From the NCBI RefSeq assembly GCF_000308455.1, contig NZ_BAFP01000080.1, forward strand, positions 1 to 64,000: a stretch of 64,000 bases of DNA, given 5' to 3'. The translations under genes and the position numbers were made by a program. Positions 32,659 to 44,600 of this stretch are shown here, piece after piece; positions within the stretch are counted from its first letter, which is position 1; each line of letters begins with the position of its first letter. Origin of the DNA: Nocardia abscessus NBRC 100374 (GTDB lineage Bacteria; Actinomycetota; Actinomycetes; Mycobacteriales; Mycobacteriaceae). Below the pieces are notes generated by a model. It was not told the origin of the DNA. It was given only the letters and a program-made list of their open reading frames with translations, and did not search any database.

Positions 32659-35600
32659 ATGTGGGTGGCTGTGCAGATGTCAGATGATGGGTACGACCTA
32701 CGGGTCTTGCTGACGCGGGCACTCCGCCGAATTCAGGAGTTGGAGGCAGGGCCGCAGCGCGAGCCGATCGCCATCGTCGGGATCGGCTGTCGCTTCCCCG
32801 GCGGCGCGGAAAGCCCGCAGCAGTACTGGGAACTGCTGACCACGGGCCGCGACGCGATCGTCGAGGTGCCGGAAAACCGTTGGACCGTAACGGATTCGGC
32901 GCCTCGGCGAGCGCGGCGGCGGGCTGGTCTGCTCGCCGGTCCGATCGATGCCATGGATGCGGAGTTCCTCGGCATCGCGCCGCGCGAAGCCGCGGCGATG
33001 GATCCGCAGCAGCGGCTGGTCCTGGAAGTCGCTTGGGAGGCAATGGAAGACGCCGCCCTGATCCCGGACGGCCCGGCCGCGGCGCGCACCGGCGTGTTTC
33101 TCGGTGTCAGCTGGCAGGAATACCAGCGCACGATCACACCGGACTGGGTGAGCTCGGTGGACGCGCACACCCTCACCGGGACGATGTCGAGCATCGTGGC
33201 CGGGCGGGTGTCCTACGTGCTCGGGTTGCGCGGTCCCGCGGTGGCGATCGACACGGCGTGTTCGTCGTCGCTGGTGGCGGTGCACCAGGCGTGCCGCAGT
33301 CTGCGCGCGGGGGAGTGCGACGTGGCGTTGGCAGGCGGGGTGAATCTGCTGCAATCCGAGCTCACCTCGGAGGCGCTGGCCCGAATGGGGGCGCTCTCAC
33401 CGGACGGCCACTGCCGTCCCTTCGACGCGCGGGCGAATGGGTATGTGCGCGGCGAGGGCGCGGGAGTCGTTGTCCTGAAGACACTTTCGCGCGCGGTCGC
33501 CGACGGTGACGCGATCAGGGCGATCATCCGGGGATCGAGCGTGAACCACGACGGCCGGTCCATGGGGTTGACCGCGCCGAACCCGACGGCGCAGCGCGAA
33601 CTGCTGCGCGATGCCCTGAGCGACGCCGGCTGCGCCGCCGATCTGGTCGGCTACGTCGAGACGCATGGCACGGGCACGCCGCTCGGGGATCCGATCGAGA
33701 TCGAGGCGTTGTCCAAAGTTCTTGGCGCGCCGCGGGCGAATGGCTCGGTGTGCCTGCTCGGTTCGGTCAAGTCGCAGATCGGTCACCTCGAGGCGGCCGC
33801 AGGCGTCGCCGGGCTGATCAAGGTGGTGCTGCAACTGGAGCACGAACGCATCCCGCGCCAGCACGATTTCGCCACGATGAACCCCAAGATCGCGCTGGAC
33901 GGCACGGCGCTGGCGGTACCGACCCGCGATGTCGAGTGGCCGCGCACCGACCGGCCGCGGCTGGCCGGGGTCAGTTCGTTCGGCTTCGCGGGCACCAACG
34001 CGCACGTGGTGCTGGAGCAGGCGCCCGAACCAGCGGCCCGTGCGGAATCGAAACCACCTGTACTGCTTGCACTTTCGTCGCGCACCGCCGCAGCGCTCGA
34101 CGCGCTGAGCCATCGCTATGCGGAGCATCTCGATCGGCGGGAGATCCCGCTCGCCGATGTCGCCGCCACCGCCGCGCTGGGGCGAACGCATTTCGCCCAC
34201 CGGCGCGCGGTCGTGGCGCGCACGGCCGAGGAGGCCGCACGCGAACTCGCCGCCTCTGCGGGTCGTTCGACCGACCCGGACTCCGGGGAGCCTCGGGTCG
34301 CGATGTTGTTCACCGGACAGGGCGCCCAGTACTCGGGGATGGGTGCGGCACTCGACCGCAAATATCCGGCTTTCCGCGCCGCGCTCGACCGCTGTGAGGA
34401 GCTACTCGGGCCGCTTCCCGGCGGCATGGGTTTGCGGTCGGTGCTGTTCGGTGCGAACCAGGAGTTGCTGGTCCGCACCGACTACGCCCAACCGGCCCTG
34501 TTCGCGATCGAATGGGCATGCGCCGAACTGTGGTCGTCATTCGGCATCCGGCCGCACGTCGTGCTGGGACACAGCCTCGGTGAGCTGGTGGCCGCGACCG
34601 TCGCGGGTGCGTTGGACCTCGCTACCGGGTTGCGTTTGGCAGCCGAGCGCGGTCGGTTGATGCAGGCAGTGGCACAGGAAGGGGCGATGGCGGCAGTGTT
34701 CGCCGCGCCCGCGGAGTTCGAAGCGCTGTTGACGGACCCTGCGGCGAGTCTGTCGGTGGCCGCGGTCAACGGTCCCGGGCAGTTCGTCGTCTCCGGAGCG
34801 GTGGACGCGGTGGGCCAGGTGCTGCGAGCAGCCGAGCAACGATCGATTCGCACCGTGCGGCTGCCCGGTACGACGGCGTTTCACTCGCCCCTGCTGGATC
34901 CGATACTGGACGACTTCCAGGCGCGGGTCGCCGAGTTGGTGCCCACCCCGCGTGCGGCGGCGATTGCGCTGGTGTCGAACGTGACCGGCGCACGGATCGA
35001 GGCCCCGATGGATGCCGCGTACTGGCGTGCGCACGCCCGCGGCACCGTCCGCTTCGCCGAGGGTGTGCGCTCGGTAGCCGAATTCGGTGTGGATGCCTAT
35101 CTCGAGGTGGGACCGCATCCGGTGCTGCTGGAGTTCGGCAGGCGAGCCGACCCGGACGCCTTGTGGGTGCCGAGCATGCGCCGTGCGTCCGTGGATGACG
35201 AGGTGCTGTTGCGCGGCATCGGCGACCTGTACTGCGCGGGCGCGGCGATCGACTGGAGCGCGGTGGTACCCCCGGACGCGCGGCGGCGCAACGGCCTGCC
35301 CACCTACCCTTTCGAACGTGTTCGGATCACCGTGCCGTCCGCGGACACCGGATACCTTGCCGAGCATCGGTTTCGGGATCGCGCGGTGGTGCCCGCGGCG
35401 GATCTCGCGCTGCGGGCCTTGCGCGCGGCAGGCGGCGCCGACTACGAGCTGATCGACTTTGTGGCCGCACGGCCGGTGCCGCTGGATGAACTCAGTACGC
35501 CACAGGTGTCGGTCCGGGAGGGCCGCACCGAAGTTCGGTTCCCGGTCGACAACGGCAACGTCACGGCGGTGTCCGCGGTGGTTCGAGCCGCCTCGAATCG

Positions 35601-38600
35601 GCCGCGCGATTCCGGAAGGCTGTCCGCGGCGCGGCTCACGCCGTCCACCGAGTGGGAGACCGACGATTTCTACCGTCGCTGCGCGGATGCCGGGTTGACG
35701 TTCGGTCCGCGGTTCCGCTGGATCACTTCGCTGCGGCTGGGCGCCGACAGCGCGCTCGCCGAACTGACGCGCCCGACGGAACTCGCCGGTGAACCGGCCG
35801 CCTGGCTGCCGTGCCTGCTCGACGCCGCGGTGCAGACCGGTCTCGCGTTGGTGACCCGCGACGATCGCGCGGCCCAGTTGCCGGTTGGTATCGGCCGTTT
35901 GCGCCTGTCCGGGGCGCAGGCGGATGAGCGGGTGTGGGCGCTGGCCGAGCGCACCGGCCGCACGATTCGCATCACCGTCTTCGATACCGCCGACACGGTG
36001 ATCTGCGATATCGAAGACGTATGGTTCGCCGAGTCCGGCACCGCCGGGCAGTCGCAGGATCGGGATCGCATGTCGCGCTTCACTCATCGTCCGGCCTGGG
36101 AACCTGCCGCGGCGGCGCCGCGCGGACAGCGCAACGCCCCGGTGCTGGTGATCGGCGTCGGCCGGCAGGCGGACCGGCTCGCCGCCGCGTTGCGCGCTAC
36201 CGGCACCGATTCGGTGGCGGTGGAGCGTACGACCGATCCGGCCGTCTGGCCCGGTGACGGCCGCGCGGTGATCTACCTCGCCGATGCCGACTCGGACGAC
36301 AGTGCCGACGCGGCGCGCACGGAAACGGAATTCGCCCTTGGCGTGGTGCAGGCGATGGCTCGGACGGTCGCCTACGGGCCGCTGCACCTGGTGACCGTGG
36401 GCGCGACCGGCGCGTTGCCCGGAGAACCCGTGCGCCCGGCAGCCGCGACGCTGTGGGGGCTGGGCGCGGTGGTGCGCACGGAACTTCCCGAGTTGGGTTG
36501 CCGCCTGATCGATCTGCCCGTCGGCGCTCGGTGCGACGACCACCGCCTGGTAGACGAAATCGTCTCGGAGGCAGTGGATTACGCCGTTGCGCTGCGCGGA
36601 CGCCAGCGGTACACGATGCGTCTGCGGCCTTCCGAGGACCTCGAGGCGGCACCGCGTTTGGATCGCGCTGCGGCGTATTTGATCACCGGCGGGCGTGGAG
36701 CGCTGGGGTTGACTGCCGCGCGAATCCTTGCCGAGGCCGGTGCGGGCACCGTGGTGCTGGCCGGTCGCAGCGCCCCGGCTCCGGGGGACGAGCACGAGGT
36801 GGCGCGCATCGCCGCCCTGGGTGCGCGCGTCGAGACCGCGGTGGTCGATGTGGCGGACCGGGATGCGCTGTCTCGTTTGATCGGTCGTTTCGGCGGCGAG
36901 CTTCCGAGGCTGGCCGGAGTGGTGCATTGCGCGGGCGTGCTGGACGACGCGCTGCTGATCGAGCAGACCTCGGGACACCTCGAGCGGGTGTTCGCGGGCA
37001 AGGCGGCGGGCGCTTGGCACCTGCACGAGCTGACCGCCGGACGGGCGCTGGATCTGTTCGTCCTGTTCTCCTCGGTCAGCGCCGTGGTGGGCACCGCCGG
37101 ACAGGGCAACTACGCCGCGGCGAACGCCTACCTCGATGCCCTGGCTCGCCTGCGCTCGGCGCAAGGGCTGCCTGCTGTGAGCATCGCGTGGGGTCCGTGG
37201 GCGGGCACCGGCATGGCTGGGGGACTGAGCGATGCGGCCCGCCGAGCGTGGGTGCGCCATGGCGTCGCCGAATTGGCTGTCGAGGACGGTGCTCGAGCGT
37301 TGCGCTCGCTGGTGGCCGCAGAAGGAGTTGTGGCGGTGTTCCCCGCCGTCGCGAATGTCTCCGCGCAGCAGGAAACGATCGGTCAGGTCGATGAGCAGGA
37401 CGTGCGCGACCCGGCCGAACTGCGGGAACTGGTGCGCGCCCACGCGATGACGACGCTCGGCCGCACCACCGCCGTTGCCGATCGCACGCCGCTGCGCGAA
37501 CTCGGGCTGGATTCGATGATGGCCGTCGAATTGCGCAACGCGCTCTCCGCCGATCTGGGTGTGCGGCTTCCGGCCACCCTGCTGTTCGATCATCCGACCG
37601 TCGCCGCGGTATCCGAGGAGATAGCCAGGCTCAGCGCGAAATCCGCACCCGACCCACGCCGCACGGCACGGGAGCAGGCCGAACAGCGACCGATCACGCA
37701 CATCTCCGAGCAGCTCACCCCCGCGGTGTACCCGGCCGAACTCCCGGTTACACCTAGTACACCGCACGTGACACAACTCACAGCAGGTGAATCCAGCTCC
37801 GCCACCGAGGATTACGCCGACGCGATCGCGATCATCGGCATGGGCTGCCGCTATCCCGGGGGCGTCCGCGGGCCTGCCGACCTCTGGCATCTGCTCACCA
37901 CCGAAACCGACGCGGTAACCGAGGTGCCCACACACCGTTGGGATGCGGAGGCCTTCTTCGATCCGGACCCTGATGCCGAGGGGAAGACCTATACCCGCTG
38001 GGGTGGTTTCGTCGAGGGTGTCGAGGAATTCGACGCCGGATTCTTCGACATCTCCGTGGGCGAGGCACGGATGCTGGACCCTCAGCAGCGGCTGCTGCTG
38101 GAAACCTCGTGGGAGGCGCTCGAACACGCCGGTTATCCCGCGAGCCGTCTGGAGGGCAGCCGGACCGGCGTCTTCGTCGGGTTGATGTCCAACGACTACG
38201 CCGAACGGATGGCGCGGGCGGATGTCGCCCCCAACGCCTGGTTCGGCACCGGCAACCTGGCCAGCGTCGCCTCCGGACGGCTGTCGTATTTCCTCGGCGT
38301 GAACGGTCCGAGCCTCACCATCGACACCGCGTGCTCGTCCTCGCTGGTGACCGTGCATACAGCGGTGCGCAGCCTGCGCAGCGGCGAATGCGATCTCGCC
38401 CTGGCAGGCGGGGCCACGGTAGTGCTCACCCCCTCGCTGGACATCTACTTCGCGCGAGCGCGCGGCCTGGCCGCCGACGGCCGGTGCAAGAGCTTCGACG
38501 CGCGCGCCGACGGCGTCGTCTGGAGTGACGGCGCGGGAGTGCTCGTGCTCAAGCGACTGGCCGACGCGCAACGGGACGGCGATCGGGTGCTGGGGCTGGT

Positions 38601-41600
38601 CCGCGGATCAGCGGTCAATTCCGATGGCCGCAGTCAGGGCTTGAGCGCGCCGAACGGTCCTGCGCAGGAACGGGTCATCCGGGCGGCGCTGACGGACGCG
38701 GCGGTCGAGGCCGGGGACATCGATTACGTCGAGACGCACGGCACCGGCACCGCGCTCGGCGATCCGATCGAGGTGAACGCGCTCGCCTCCGTGCTGGGGG
38801 AGGGCCGCACCGAGACCGCGCCGTTGTGGATCGGTTCGGTGAAGTCGAATCTCGGGCACACCCAGGCCGCGGCGGGCATCGCCAACATCATCAAAGTGAT
38901 CGAGGCCCTGCGGCACGAGCGCATTCCCGCCTCGCTGCACTTCCGGTCCGGTAATCCGCACATCGACTGGGATTCGGTCGCGATCCGCGTGGCCGCCGAG
39001 GAGCGCCCATGGCGGCGCGCACAGCGGCCGCGGCGCGCGGGCGTGAGCGCGTTCGGGATCAGCGGCACGAACGCGCACGTGGTGATCGAAGAAGCACCGC
39101 AGGCACCCGAGGCCGCTACCACTGACGATTCCGGACCCCACCTGCTGGTCCTGTCGGCGAAGAACGCTGATGCCCTGGGAGCACTGGCGGCTCGGTATCG
39201 GGATCTGCTGGCCGCCCGCCCCGACACGGCGCTGGTGGATCTGTGTGCGTCGGCGGCGGTGGGCCGCACGCATTTCGGCGAGCGGGTGGCGATCGGCTTC
39301 GACACCGCCGCACAGCTACGTGCCGTGCTGGAGGACGTCGCCACCGGGAGCACGCCGAGCGGATCGGTCGTCGGGGTGTCGAGTGGCGCGGCCGAGCTGG
39401 CCGGTCGTTACGTCGGCGGCGCGGAGATCGACTGGGCGGCGGCGTATTCCGGTCGACCGTGGCGCCGGATCGACCTACCGACCTACCCGTTCCAGCGCAA
39501 GCGGCACTGGCTGGAACTCGAGCCCCGCTCCGGCGGCCCCGTCGAATTCACCGCCGCCCAAGCGGCTTCCGCCCAGCCGCCCGAGCAAGAGGCTGCCGAG
39601 CCTCGGACATGGCTCACGTCCTCGCGCACCTCGCGACTCACGCCCGAGATGTTCGCAGGGCATCGGCTGCGTGGTGTGCCGACGGTGCCCGCGGCCTGGC
39701 TGTGCGCTCGACTGAACGAGATCGCCGCTGAGCTGCCGGGCGCCTGGGAGATCACCGGCCTGCGCCTGGTCACTCCGCTGGACGTCACCGCCGAATCGGT
39801 CGTATGGGTCATGCTCGATAGCGGCTCGGACGGCTACGATGTGCGCTTCGTAGGTTCCGACGATGCCCGGACCACCTACGCGCACGCGAAACTCACCGCC
39901 GCGCAGACGGCTCCAGCGCAACCGCACGAGCCAGTGGAACACGCTGCGGAGCGCGGGATATGGCCCGGTTATTACGAGACTGTGGCGCGGCTGGGTCTGC
40001 ACTTGGGGCCCGACTACCGCTGTGCCACCGAGTTCCGGCGGGTCAGCGACACCGACGCGGAGACCGTCTTCCGGTTGCCGCAGAACCCTCCGGCGACGCT
40101 CGACCCGATCCTGCTCGATGCGTGCCTGCACAGCATCGTGCTGACCGCCGGTACCGCGGAGGGGTTGTACTTGCCCTCCGGGATAGATCGTGCTCGATTC
40201 TTCGGCAGCCCGACTGTCGGGGACACGATCGTCCGCTGCCGGGTACGGGTGACCGAACGCGGCACCCGCGTCATCGTCGGTGACGCCACGCTGTATTCGG
40301 CATCGGGGCGACCGCTCGCCAGCTTGCACGGCGTCAGCTTGATCGCGGCGAAATCCGGCCCGGAAGCCGTTGCCGCCGAGCGGGACTCGTCCAGGCTCGC
40401 GGGACTGCTGCACCACGTCGAGTGGGTCTCCGCCGAGAGTGCCGCGCCCGCACGGGAGAACGCCGCGGGCCGCTGGCTGATCTTCGCTGACGGGCCGGTC
40501 GGCGACGCCGTCGCAAGCGGACTGGTCGCACGCGGAGCTGAGACACTGGTTGTCCGCCCAGAAGATACGGCCTCGCCCTTCGCTGCCACGCATTCGGTGC
40601 ACGGCATCGTCTTCGCGTGGAGCGCGGCGCCCGCGCAGACCCGCGTCGAAGCTGCCCTGGAGTTGACGCGCGCACTGGACTCGGCAGCCCACCGGCCCGC
40701 GGCGCTGTGGTTACTGACCGTGAACGCCCAGCGCGTCACCCCCGCCGACCGGCCGGATCCCGATCAGGCTCTCATGTGGGGTTTCGGTCGCACGCTGGCC
40801 ACCGAGCACCCGGAGTTCGGGTGCCGATTGCTGGACGTGCCCGCCGAACTCGGCCAGGACAGCGCGCCGATCGTCGAGGGCTTGCTGGGCGGGCGCGCCG
40901 CCGGTGAGTTCGCGATCCGCGACGGCCGTTGGCTGACGGCTCGGCTCGCCGACGGCCCCGCACCTTCGGACGACTACCGGCTGGTCGCGCACCGTTCCGG
41001 CGATTTCGACCGGATGCGCTGGGAGCCCGGCGCGCGACGCGCACCAGGAGCCGGAGAGGTCGAGATCGCTGTCGCCGCCACCGGACTCAATGCCCGTGAC
41101 TTGTGGGTGGCCTCGGGGCTGCATCCCGACGGTGCGGTGCCGTTGGGGGCGGAATGCGCGGGCCGGATCACCGCGATTGGGGCGGAGGTCCAGGGTTTCG
41201 CGGTCGGTGATCGTGTCGTCGCCTTGGCGGGGGACTGTTTCTCCCGTCACGTGACTGTCGACCAGGCCATGGTGGCACCGCTGCCGGAACGCCTCGCGTT
41301 CGCCGAAGGGGCGACCGCGCCGTACGCGTTCACCACGGCCTGGTACGCGCTGTTCGACGTCGGCGGCGTTAGCGCCGGGGACCGTGTGCTCGTGCACGGG
41401 TCGGCCGAGGGCGTCGGCATGGCCACGGTGCAGCTCGCCGCGCACGCCGGGGCGCAGGTATTCGCGACCGCCGCCCTGTGTCGGTGGGCGCGCAACGCGG
41501 GAGTTCCAGTCACGCAGATCGATACCTGGCACCACGACGTGGGCGAACACGTCCGGGCGGCGACCGCGGGGCACGGCATGGATGTCGTCGTGCACACCCT

Positions 41601-44600
41601 GGGGGACGACTTCGCCGCGCAGGCCGTCGGCATACTGCGCCCGGACGGCCGACTCGTGGACGTCGTCGACCCGGTACAGCGGCAATCCGCCCACCGCAGC
41701 GGCGAGGTCGACCATCGCGAGTTCGATCCGGCCGCTGCCGACCCACGGCGGCTCGGGGAGATCCTGCGCAGCGTCATGGCGCTGTTCGAGCAACATGCAC
41801 TCGATGCGCTGCCGCACGCGGTGCACGGAATCGATCGTGCCGCGGAGGCGTTTCGCGCCATGTCGCACCGGAACCATCCCGGCCGCATCGTCCTGCTCGG
41901 CGCAGACACCCCGACCGCCGCGGGTGGTGATCGGTCGAGCGATGGCACCTACCTGGTGACCGGCGGGTTCGGTGGTCTCGGCGCCGCGGCCGCGCGATGG
42001 CTGGTGGACCGTGGAGCCCGGCATCTCGTGCTGGTCGGCCGCCGTGCGCCGGATGCGGCAGGTGCGCAGCTGCTGGAATCACTGCGCGCCGGCGGCGCCC
42101 GGGTGACGGCGCACCAAGCCGATGTCGGCGACCGCGCGTCCGTCGCGGCACTGCTGGGCACCATCGCGGAGTCCGGCTTCCCGCCCTTGCATGGCGTGGT
42201 CCACTGCGCGGGAGTGCTCGACGACGGAGTGGTGACCGAGCAGACCTGGTCGCGATTCGAGACCGTGTTGCGGCCCAAATATCAGGCGGCGCTGCACCTC
42301 GATGAGCTCACCCGCGACCAGCCGCTGGAACTGTTCGTCACCTATTCGTCCGTCGCGGGCGTGCTCGGAACCCCCGGTCAAGCGAACTATGCCGCCGCGA
42401 ACGCGGCCTTGGACGCGCTGGCTTGGCGGCGGCAGGCCGAGGGACTGCCCGCGCTGAGTATCGCGTGGGGACCGTTCGCCGATGTGGGCATGGCCGCCGG
42501 CCGCGCCGAGGTCACCGCGCGGCTCACCCGGCGTGGTCTGCCGCCGCTGTACGAGGGCGATGCCGTCGCGGCGCTGAGTCATCTCGTTCGGCACGACAGC
42601 ACCGCTCCGGGCGTCTTCGGTTTCGTGCCGGAACGGTGGTACGCCAACCGCTCGCCGCAGGTCGCGGCGCTGTCGGCACCACTGCCGACCGAGCCGCCGC
42701 CGTCGCCGCAACTCCGGCCTGCGTCGAACGATGTCGCGCCCTGGGAGGCGCTCGTGCAGCGCGTCGCGATGCGGGTATTGGACCGCGCGAGCGAACTCGA
42801 CCCGGATCTGCCGCTGCACGACACCGGAGTCGACTCCCTGACCGGGATGGAGTTGCGCGCCGCGCTGGCCGCGGAGATCGGGATGCCGCTGCCGGCCGGG
42901 CTAGTCTTCGACTACCCGACCGTCCGCGACATCGCGCGGTTCCTGCACCGTAAGGGCGCGCCCACCGGGGGCGACGCGGCTGGGTCGGCCGAAACCGTGG
43001 AGGACATCCGTCCTGCGGCAGACATCTCGACCGCCTCGGAAACTCCGCCACCGAAACCGTCTGTGCAGCAGCCCAGTTCACCTCTGTGGGTATCGAACGA
43101 CTCGGAGAACGACCAGACCGAGTCCGACGACGACCCGATCGTCATCGTCGGGATGAGCTGCCGCTTTCCCGGCGGGGTGCGCACACCCGAGGCCTTCTGG
43201 GATCTGCTGTGGCAGGGCCGCGACGCGATCACCGAGGTGCCGCCGCAGCGCTGGGACATCGACGCCTACTACGACCCCGATCCGGCGGCCTTGGGCCGCA
43301 TGTACACCCGCTGGGGCGGTTTCGTCGACGGTGCGGACGAGTTCGATCCCGCGTTCTTCGGTATCGGCGCGGCGGAAGCGCGCGCGATGGACCCGCAGCA
43401 GCGCCTGCTGCTCGAGACCAGCTGGGAGGCGCTGGAGCGCTCCGGCCGCGCACCCGGCGGTCTGGCCGGCAGCCGCACCGGCGTGTACGTCGGCCTGTGC
43501 TTCAGCGAGTACCCGGGCACGCCGACTCAGGCCGCCCACCCGACCGCGATCGGCGCCTACTCCGTCATCGGATCGGCGCCGAGCGTCGCGGCCGGGCGAC
43601 TGGCCTACGTGCTCGGGCTGCAAGGCCCGGCGATGACGCTGGACACGGCCTGCTCCTCGTCGCTGGTGGCGCTGCAATCGGCCTGGGACGGGTTGCGCGC
43701 GGGTCGCTGCGATCTGGCGCTGGTGGGCGGTGTCAACCTGCAACTGGCCCCGGAGACCACCATCGGCTTCTGCCGTCTGGCTTCACTGTCGCCCGACGGA
43801 CGGTCGCGGGCGTTCGACGCCGACGCCAACGGCTATGTCCGCGCCGACGGCTGCGGCGTGCTGGTACTGACCCGGCTGTCGGAAGCCCGCCGCAGCGGCG
43901 ATCGGGTGCTGGCCGTGGTGCGTGGCGTCGCGGTGAATCACGATGGACGGTCCAACGGTCTCACCGCGCCCAATGGCCCCGCCCAGCAACGCGTCATCAC
44001 CGACGCACTGGACCGGGCGGGTATGCGGCCGGACGCAGTGGATTATGTCGAGGCACACGGCACCGGCACCCCGCTCGGCGACCCGATCGAGGCCACCGCA
44101 CTGGCCGAGGTGTACGGCGCGGGGCGCACACAGCCCCTGCTCATCGGATCGGTCAAGACCAATATCGGGCACACCGAGGGCGCGGCCGGTGTCGCGGGAG
44201 TCATCAAGGCAGTGCTCATGCTGCAACACCGCCGGATTCCGCCGAGCTTGCATTTCCGCACACCGAACCCACTGATCGATTGGGCAGGATTGCCGCTCGA
44301 AGTCGTCGGCGAGGCGCGGGAGTTGCCCCGGACCGGGCACCGACCGGCGATCGGGGTCAGCTCGTTCGGCATGAGCGGTACCAACGCGCACGTCATCGTG
44401 GCGGAGGGTGACCCCGCTCCCGCCCCGCGACCGGAATCGCCGACCGCGCAGGTGCTCGCGCTCTCCGCACGCGACGAATCCGCCCTCGCCGACCTCGCCC
44501 AGCTCTGGGCGAACGAAACTGCCTCGGCGCGTGTGTCTCTCGGGGATCTGGCCTACACCGCAGCTACCGCGCGAACGCATTTCGAGCAGCGGCTCGCGGT

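Noticed and set aside
34537..38571. Very long open frame (1344 codons) antisense to the PKS
   Set aside because: It is the mirror of a very GC-rich coding strand. The plus strand encodes perfect KS, AT, DH, KR and ACP motifs here. The same applies to the long antisense frames at 43783-46788, 48598-50646, 53610-55835, 57591-59792 and 60855-63887.
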